NCBI RefSeq assembly: GCF_004359215.1
Contig: NC_090613.1
Coordinates: 1,718,408 to 1,729,690 of the forward strand
Reading direction: 5' to 3'
Source: Bremia lactucae
Taxonomy: Eukaryota > Oomycota > Peronosporomycetes > Peronosporales > Peronosporaceae
Length of the DNA: 11,283 nt
Positions 7,038 through 11,283 of this stretch are shown here, one piece after another (the first letter of the stretch is position 1; every line of letters begins with the position of its first letter). A model generated the notes under the pieces. It worked only from the letters and a program-made list of their open reading frames with translations, ran no database searches and had not been told where the DNA came from. Made by a program: the position numbers and the translations under genes.

Positions 7038-7414
7038 TGACGCCTAGCATCCCCCATGATGACGGATAGCGTCGTCCGTTACGCGAGGTATCTAGAAAGA
7101 TACGCTCGCAATACATATTAAGTGTTATCTATAGAGATGACATTTTGATTGGTAAAAATAGGTATTGATATTTAATGCGATTAAATATAAATCAGTCTGA
7201 AAACTACTTCCTACTTAGTAAGTGCGCACGAGGAGCCGGATAACCGCTCCCGTGATGATACTTAACTAAAGTACTTAGTGCGTTGGGTGAGGACGCTAAC
7301 GCGCCCACCAAACTACCTCACTGCACGCAAGAGAAGCTGGTTAAACCGCTTCCTCGCTGTGATAGGGTGTGTGTCTAAGTAGAGCGTGGCCGCATTACGA
7401 CGTGCCCGCCTACA
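7038..7414 (+). repeat. LTR-like segment, right
   Basis: The segment follows a purine run (GGAGGGA, 7031-7037), begins TGACGCC and ends CGCCTACA, so TG...CA ends are possible. Its 3' half is the complement of 6638-6850. A GTATCT/AGATAC hairpin lies near 7083-7109, and two hairpins sharing a GGTT..AACC or CGG..CCG core are at 7232-7250 and 7333-7352. It differs from the LTR at 874-1336. The 5' border is a guess from the purine tract. Confidence 0.45.
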
Positions 7415-7781
7415 ATCTACTGACAACCAGGAGCTTTGGTTATCCTTGCATAGATTTCAAATGGACAGTTGCAGAGGCGCGTATATGGCCTTCGGTCGTT
7501 TGTTTATCTTCTGTCCTGGTGAAACGACCTCTGTCGCATTTCAACCAAGAACTGGTAGGGCCAGCAGAGCGTCTTTTAGAAACAGAATATAAATGCAATG
7601 GGCGTAGATTGGACATCTTGGCTAAGTTCTTCCAAGTATAAATATTGGCGCTGAGGAAGAGGTAGCATGTTAGGAGGAATAATAGGGTAGCGGGATAGGA
7701 GTACAAGTGGAAAGTAGAGTTTACAAGATTAGACAAAAAAAATCGTTTCATACAGTAGGAAAAGGGGACAACAACAATGAG
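7415..7781. other. Unassigned non-coding stretch
   Basis: No recognisable gene. Short open frames occur on both strands but carry no known domain. A TATAAATA sequence lies at 7637-7644 and a run of A at 7735-7742. Few hairpins are visible here compared with the flanking element sequences. Confidence 0.4.
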
Positions 7782-8008
7782 ACGAGGGGTATTTTCAATT
7801 AAAACGCGGGGTATTTTTAAACTGAACCGAGAGGCGACATTTCACACTTGTCTGGCATTCACACTTGCTCCCCCCTGGGGTAGGCCAGATGCTCCTTTAC
7901 CGGAAAAGGTGTGCCGTTTACGGGAGGAGGGGGTAAAAAATTATGAAACAAGGGGTGATCTGCAGTGTGACGGTTCAACCTGAAGCGAGGGGCGACGTTT
8001 CACACTTG
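7782..8008. repeat. Imperfect direct repeats
   Basis: Two kinds occur. A 17-nt unit is at 7782-7798 and 7804-7820 (ACGAGGGGTATTTTCAA against ACGCGGGGTATTTTTAA). A 30-nt unit is at 7821-7850 and 7979-8008, agreeing at 26 positions and ending TTTCACACTTG in both; each is followed by a C run. This may be a minisatellite-like region or the edge of an unrecognised element. Confidence 0.6.
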
Positions 8009-8045
8009 CCCCCCCCCATGGCAGGTCACGTGCTTGGGGGGGGGG
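8009..8045. other. C9 and G10 runs facing each other
   Basis: Nine C (8009-8017) and ten G (8036-8045) flank an 18-nt loop containing CACGTG. They could pair as a long GC hairpin. Homopolymer runs like this are also prone to sequencing or assembly error, so the exact lengths are uncertain. Confidence 0.5.
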
Positions 8046-8148
8046 CGTCGATATAGCGTTTATTATGGCATATTTTATCGAGTCCTAAAGTAGATATTAG
8101 TCAATCACCATATAGCACGTCACGTGCTCAGATGGTGCGTCGATTTAG
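8024..8148. repeat. Direct repeat pair around CACGTGCT and GCGTCGAT
   Basis: GTCACGTGCT followed by GCGTCGATATAG (8025-8056) returns as GTCACGTGCT followed by GCGTCGATTTAG (8119-8148), with the spacer shortened where the G run lies. It suggests a local duplication before the G run expanded. Confidence 0.55.
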
Positions 8149-8349
8149 TAATCCCTAATAATATTGTGTCAAATTCTACTACAATTATGACTTATGAATA
8201 TATCAGAGCTTACCACTTGTAACAAAGAAATCATTTTTCAATCACTTGTAACGAAATCATTTTTCGAACTCAATTAAAGTAATTTTATAATTTGATAACC
8301 CCGTTATTTTTAGAACCCAAAAGAAAAAACCGAGAACTTAGACAATTGG
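8149..8349. repeat. AT-rich stretch with a two-copy tandem repeat
   Basis: CACTTGTAAC..AAATCATTTTTC occurs at 8214-8242 and, shortened by a few bases, at 8243-8265. The rest is AT-rich with no coding signal. The stretch ends abruptly at 8350, where aORF copy B begins in mid-gene. Confidence 0.6.
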
Positions 8350-9304
8350 TAGGAAGATTTTTATCTCGATGCTCTTTTCAAGCATCGATGGTATAGTGGC
8401 AACAATAAGCGATATAAAGTCTCGCTTATGCAAGCCTGGAGCGCGTTCATTTGCAATGTCAAAGACATTGGACGCGAAGCCTGGCTTCAAAGACTTAACG
8501 CGATTCGCTTTAAGTTTGAGAAACGAACTCCAACCGGTGCAAGGTATAAATTGCATCGGTTGTCACGTGAGACAGGACATCCATGCCTCACGTGGGGTGA
8601 TCGCTGTCCGTGTTGTGTTGACAACACGAAGAGAGGTAAAAGGGGATGTCTATTCCCTTTCATCGCCCTGGGGAAGGGCTCGCATCTCTATTGAGATGCG
8701 GGACGCGATTGACGTTTTGCAATTTATTTCCATGCGCCAGGGGCGCGTGTTTTCCGATGGATCAGAAGGTCCATCGGACGGGTCTCGTCATACTGACGGA
8801 CGAGGCCCTCAATGTCAGAACGAGCTGGGAACGAGGCTCCCAGCTGTCATGTGAAGGAGGAGAATCGCGCCAGCAAACACAAGATAACTCGTTCGCTGCC
8901 CTTCACATCACGGTGGCTTTGGATACGTTCCACAAGGAAATGTTGACCACCGTCGGAATCCACCAATGGTTGTGGCGGAGGAGGGAAAATTAGATCCGAC
9001 CCATGTGTCGGATTTAGATTCAAAGATTGACAAACTCGATCGCTTCCTCCATGATTTGGAGGAGGGACTTGATCACAAGCGCGGTAAGCGTCGCTCGTTA
9101 TAGCAGACGGTGCAGGCTCACAATGTCGAACGGTTGGAAGACCGTACGAAGAGTGCGTACTTCATGTTGGAGTACGAACGGAACTATCACGCTCTTCGTG
9201 ATGAGCTTTTGTCAGCTCATCGCGGTTTCGAGGATCTTCGGACCCGACATGAGTATCTTAAGATTCAGCATGAGAATCTGGTTCGTGATCACAAGAATGT
9301 TTAG
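8350..9304 (+). pseudogene. Antisense ORF (aORF) copy B, 5'-truncated and broken
   Basis: 8350-8458 equals the complement of 1-109 at 99/109 in the same frame (KHRWYSGNNKRYKVSLMQAW). The frame continues with FKFEKRTPTGARYKLHRLSR and a Cys-rich patch (GDRCPCCVDN), shifts near 8690 to MRDAIDVLQFISMRQGRV, and runs, with stops TGA 8852, TAA 8885 and TAG 9101, into a charged, probably coiled-coil end: SKIDKLDRFLHDLEEGLDHK, then LEDRTKSAYFMLEYERNYHA and HEYLKIQHENLVRDHKNV. Stop TAG is 9302-9304. With copy A this implies a protein of about 525 residues: disordered acidic N-terminus, folded middle, coiled-coil C-terminus. The first ~210 codons are missing. It lies antisense to, and ends against, the pol gene of element C. 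Family unknown; some frame choices between 8690 and 8960 are inferred. Confidence 0.65.
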
Positions 9305-10109
9305 AGGGATTCTTGAAAAGGGTGGTCAGATCCGTCCTCGGAAGAAACCGCGTACTGATGGTACGGGCGGAGCCGACCAACGTAAAACGTAGGAGCGTGC
9401 GCATCCTACGTGGCAATTCTTTTGTGTACGCATTTTCTCTGCAACACGGAATTGCCCAATGAACTTGGGTAGAGATCTACTGCTACCCACAATAGTGACT
9501 ACACGCTTTGGTAAGTTTACCGCAGAGAGTAGTACTAGGTCATTAAGTTTAAATGAATGAACGTTTGCTCTTCCATGTTTGTCTGTGTTCCGTGTCTGAC
9601 GTCCACTGCGTTATCAATGCAATCCTGTACGAAACGGATTACTGATTCTCGAGTCAGCAGAAATTTCTCTGCTGACTCATTTGTTTTGTATTTCCAGTGC
9701 GCTTTGTGCGCACTGCCATGAGAGTTTTCTCATCTTCGATGTCGATTGCTTCGACATCGACATCATTCGCGTCGTTGTTAACTTGGACGCGTGATGAGCA
9801 TGAGCCAGAAATGGTTTTGCTCGTGCGAGTCCACCCCCCTTAAATTAGAGGATCCCTCCAATGGGTGGGTATACGTGGATGGCGTAAGCCATTCACGAAG
9901 AACAACGTATGCGTTGTAGACGCATGCACCGAGTTATTGATGGCGAATTCGACCATCGGTAAAAACTCGCTCCAATTCGGATACGATTGGACTTAACCTC
10001 GAAGTATCTCTTTGAAGACGCGATTTACGCGTTCCGTCTGACCATCTGTCTCTCGATAGTCAGGAGTTGATATGATCAGCCGTTTTTCGAGAGATCGGAA
10101 CACGGATTG
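9301..10109 (-). pseudogene. Integrase C-terminal part and end of pol, element C
   Basis: Below the TAG at 10112-10110 the same frame continues with YRETDGQTERVNRVFKEIL, holding the third catalytic residue (Glu, GAA at 10034-10032), a TAA, then NWSEFLPMVEFAINNSVHAS and FFVNGLRHPR. Frameshifts follow, with an acidic linker (VDVEAIDIEDEKTL), LTRESVIRFVQDCIDNAVD, then NDLVLLSAVNLPK and the GPF/Y-like LPKFIGQFRV. The pol end reads TFYVGRLRPYHQYAV and closes at TAA 9303-9301, after HPFQESL. This terminal module is typical of Gypsy integrases in this group. At least three frameshifts and two stops disable it. Its 3' end meets the aORF stop head-on. Confidence 0.85.
9651..9760. other. Three consecutive long hairpins in the integrase C-terminal region
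   Basis: Perfect stems: 9651-9661/9668-9678 (11 bp), 9695-9702/9708-9715 (8 bp) and 9736-9745/9751-9760 (10 bp). Loops are 5-6 nt and spacing is about 41-44 nt. Confidence 0.85.
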
Positions 10110-10769
10110 CTAAAACTCCGCCGTAAACCGTGGATCTCTATCCGAGACCAGTTCACGAGGTAACCCGTGGAGTTTGAATACCGTGTCGAAAAAGACACGG
10201 GCACAGCCCGGAGCCGTGATCGACTCTGGTACCGCAGCAAGATGTACCATCTTGGTGAATCTGTCTACAAAAACAAGGATTCCATTGTTTTTGTGGTCGT
10301 CTTCGGGAAATCCGAAGACGAAGTCCATAGATACGGACTGCCAACACTCTGCCAAGAGTGGTAGAGGTTGAAGAGGCGCACGGGATGAAGGGCTAGGCTT
10401 CACCCGTTGACATAACTCGCAAGCACGAATGTACTTGCGCACGAGCTGATACTGGCGAGGCCAGTAAAAGTCGCGACTTACTGTGAGATAAGTTTTCTCA
10501 CGTCCACGATGCCCACCTGTTGGTGCATCATGACACTCATATATGATGCGCAAGCGCAAATCATTGTGAGTTGGGACGACGACACGTGGAGTGTTGACGG
10601 CAACGGCTGTGTAATACAATAAGCCGTTGCGTGATGTGTTTCGATCGGATGATGATCGATATAAAGCCGGTGAATCTTTAAAAGATTTATCGGATGGATT
10701 CATCAGATGATCCATTAAACGCAGAAGGTCTTTATCGTCTGTGTAGGCTTGTTTTATGTCATCAAACAA
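10110..10769 (-). pseudogene. Integrase zinc domain and catalytic core, element C
   Basis: Integrase joins the cDNA to host DNA. This 219-codon stretch has the H2C2 zinc site at residues H80, H87, C117 and C120 (ECHDAPTGGH; CELC), then the RNase H-fold core with D149 (SVSMDFVFGFP) and D210 (LVSDRDPRFTAEF). It ends at TAG (10112-10110). Reading through, the next catalytic residue is Glu at position 246, exactly 35 residues after D210, so the DD35E triad is complete across the stop. That the spacing is exact means the TAG is a point change rather than an indel. Residues 1-60 are the usual linker after RNase H. Protein text differs clearly from the integrase at 5926-6515, so elements B and C are different families. 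Confidence 0.9.
10267..10321. other. Two adjacent 10-bp hairpins in the integrase core
   Basis: Stems 10267-10276/10285-10294 and 10297-10306/10312-10321 lie two bases apart, in codons between the first and second catalytic Asp of integrase. Both arms of each are fully coding. Confidence 0.85.
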
Positions 10770-10849
10770 GGATGATGACGGAACACTCGAAATGAGTGTT
10801 GCAACCGTGGAGTTATTTCACTCTTGGAATGCGCAGCCGGCTAGCTATC
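10770..10849 (-). other. RNase H-integrase linker remnant
   Basis: No conserved text remains here beyond degraded pol linker. It contains a 7-bp hairpin AACACTC/GAGTGTT near 10783-10801. Confidence 0.4.
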
Positions 10850-11283
10850 AAGTTGTCGTAATAACGCATCAGCGACGACTTTAAGTCGTCCTGGTTTAAA
10901 TTCCACGAAGAACTTATACTCTGCGAAGAAGGATAGTCACCTCGCCATTCTTTGCGAGAGGTATAGGCTATTTACGGCCGTGCGTAATGACGCATGGTCC
11001 GTATGTACGATGAACGGTCTATCACCGAGGAGATAGACCCTAAACTTAGTCAGTGCATTATTCATGGAACGGAGTTCGTTGTCATGCACGGGAAGTTTCT
11101 TTCAGCTGGTTGCAGCTGACGCGATTGGTAACTGACGACGCACTCCGCGCCGTCTGTATCGTATTGCATTAACGCACAGCCGATTGCGAAATCGCTGGCG
11201 TCACAGACCACATGAAATGGTCTGTCTTGATCTGCAATCGCCAAGATGGGCGATTGCATCAAGCTTTGCTTGATACCTTCAAA
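10850..11283 (-). pseudogene. RNase H of element C, partial at the window edge
   Basis: Minus-strand pol enters from the right edge as KQSLMQSPILAIADQDRPF and HVVCDASDFAIGCALMQYD (first catalytic Asp in CDAS). A one-base loss near 11085 shifts to VHDNELRSMNNALTKFRVYL, LLGDRPFIVHTDHASLRTAV, LSQRMAR, a TGA (10939-10937, probably an old Trp codon), LSFFAEYKFFVEFKPGRLKV and VADALLR. A TAG follows shortly after. The integrase ORF begins about 80 bases downstream on the same strand. RT itself lies outside the window. Confidence 0.85.

Noticed and set aside
7440..7751. A 103-codon minus-strand frame with a hydrophobic N-terminus, as a possible secreted effector
   Set aside because: It has no clear signal-peptide structure, RXLR or other effector motif and no homology I recognise; its start lies against a poly-A run.
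8369..8854. A 161-codon frame as the main aORF frame
   Set aside because: Copy A carries a 245-codon uninterrupted frame, and its homologous part in copy B is a different frame. I accept this frame only from about 8690 onward.
9027..9392. A 121-codon plus-strand frame ending in a basic tail (FRGILEKGG, RPRKKPR)
   Set aside because: It is mostly out of frame with the coiled-coil text, and its tail is the exact complement of the conserved pol C-terminus.
9345..9395. aORF extending past 9304 by frameshift
   Set aside because: The stop at 9302-9304 meets the pol stop exactly, which is simpler than an extension overlapping the pol C-terminus.
1..11283. CRISPR array, tRNA or rRNA genes
   Set aside because: The many short inverted repeats are not repeated units with spacers, and no cloverleaf or rRNA sequence was recognised.

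Overview
The window is a graveyard of Ty3/Gypsy LTR retrotransposons, and nearly everything recognisable in it is retroelement-derived. The Gag, protease, RT, RNase H and integrase fragments look to me like those of plant-pathogenic oomycetes (Phytophthora, Bremia or Plasmopara type). A match to the oomycete Inr+FPR core promoter at 758-773 supports that assignment. No tRNA, rRNA, CRISPR array or convincing host gene was seen. The species cannot be told from the sequence.

Layout. 1-1336 (element A, + orientation): the 3' end of an element, made of an open reading frame on the opposite strand (737 to 1, open at the window edge), a polypurine tract (861-870) and an LTR (874-1336) with TGTAACGGG/CCCGTTACA ends. 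1337-3300 (element B, +): leader, then a broken gag and protease. 3300-4640: an inverted pol fragment (RT motifs B-C, RNase H, start of integrase) on the minus strand. 4641-4765: a possible gag scrap. 4765-5925: RT and RNase H on the plus strand. 5926-6515: linker and integrase, inverted again. 6530-7414: two LTR-like arms in inverted orientation. 7415-8349: non-coding sequence with several short direct and tandem repeats. 8350-11283 (element C, - orientation): RNase H, integrase, and then a second, damaged copy of the opposite-strand ORF.

Main result. Elements A and C each show one part of the same architecture: gag-pol on one strand and, between the integrase end and the 3' LTR, a gene of roughly 525 codons on the other strand (called aORF here). 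In copy A the aORF begins 34 nt downstream of a perfect Inr+FPR match. In copy C the aORF stop and the pol stop overlap tail-to-tail inside the tetranucleotide TTAG (9301-9304). I do not recognise the aORF product.

This family is also packed with short perfect hairpins, about thirty of 8-13 bp, at spacings often near 40 nt, in coding and non-coding parts alike. That is far more than chance predicts. These two observations are the ones most worth following.

All the elements look inactive: stops, frameshifts, deletions, a lost protease catalytic aspartate, and local inversions.
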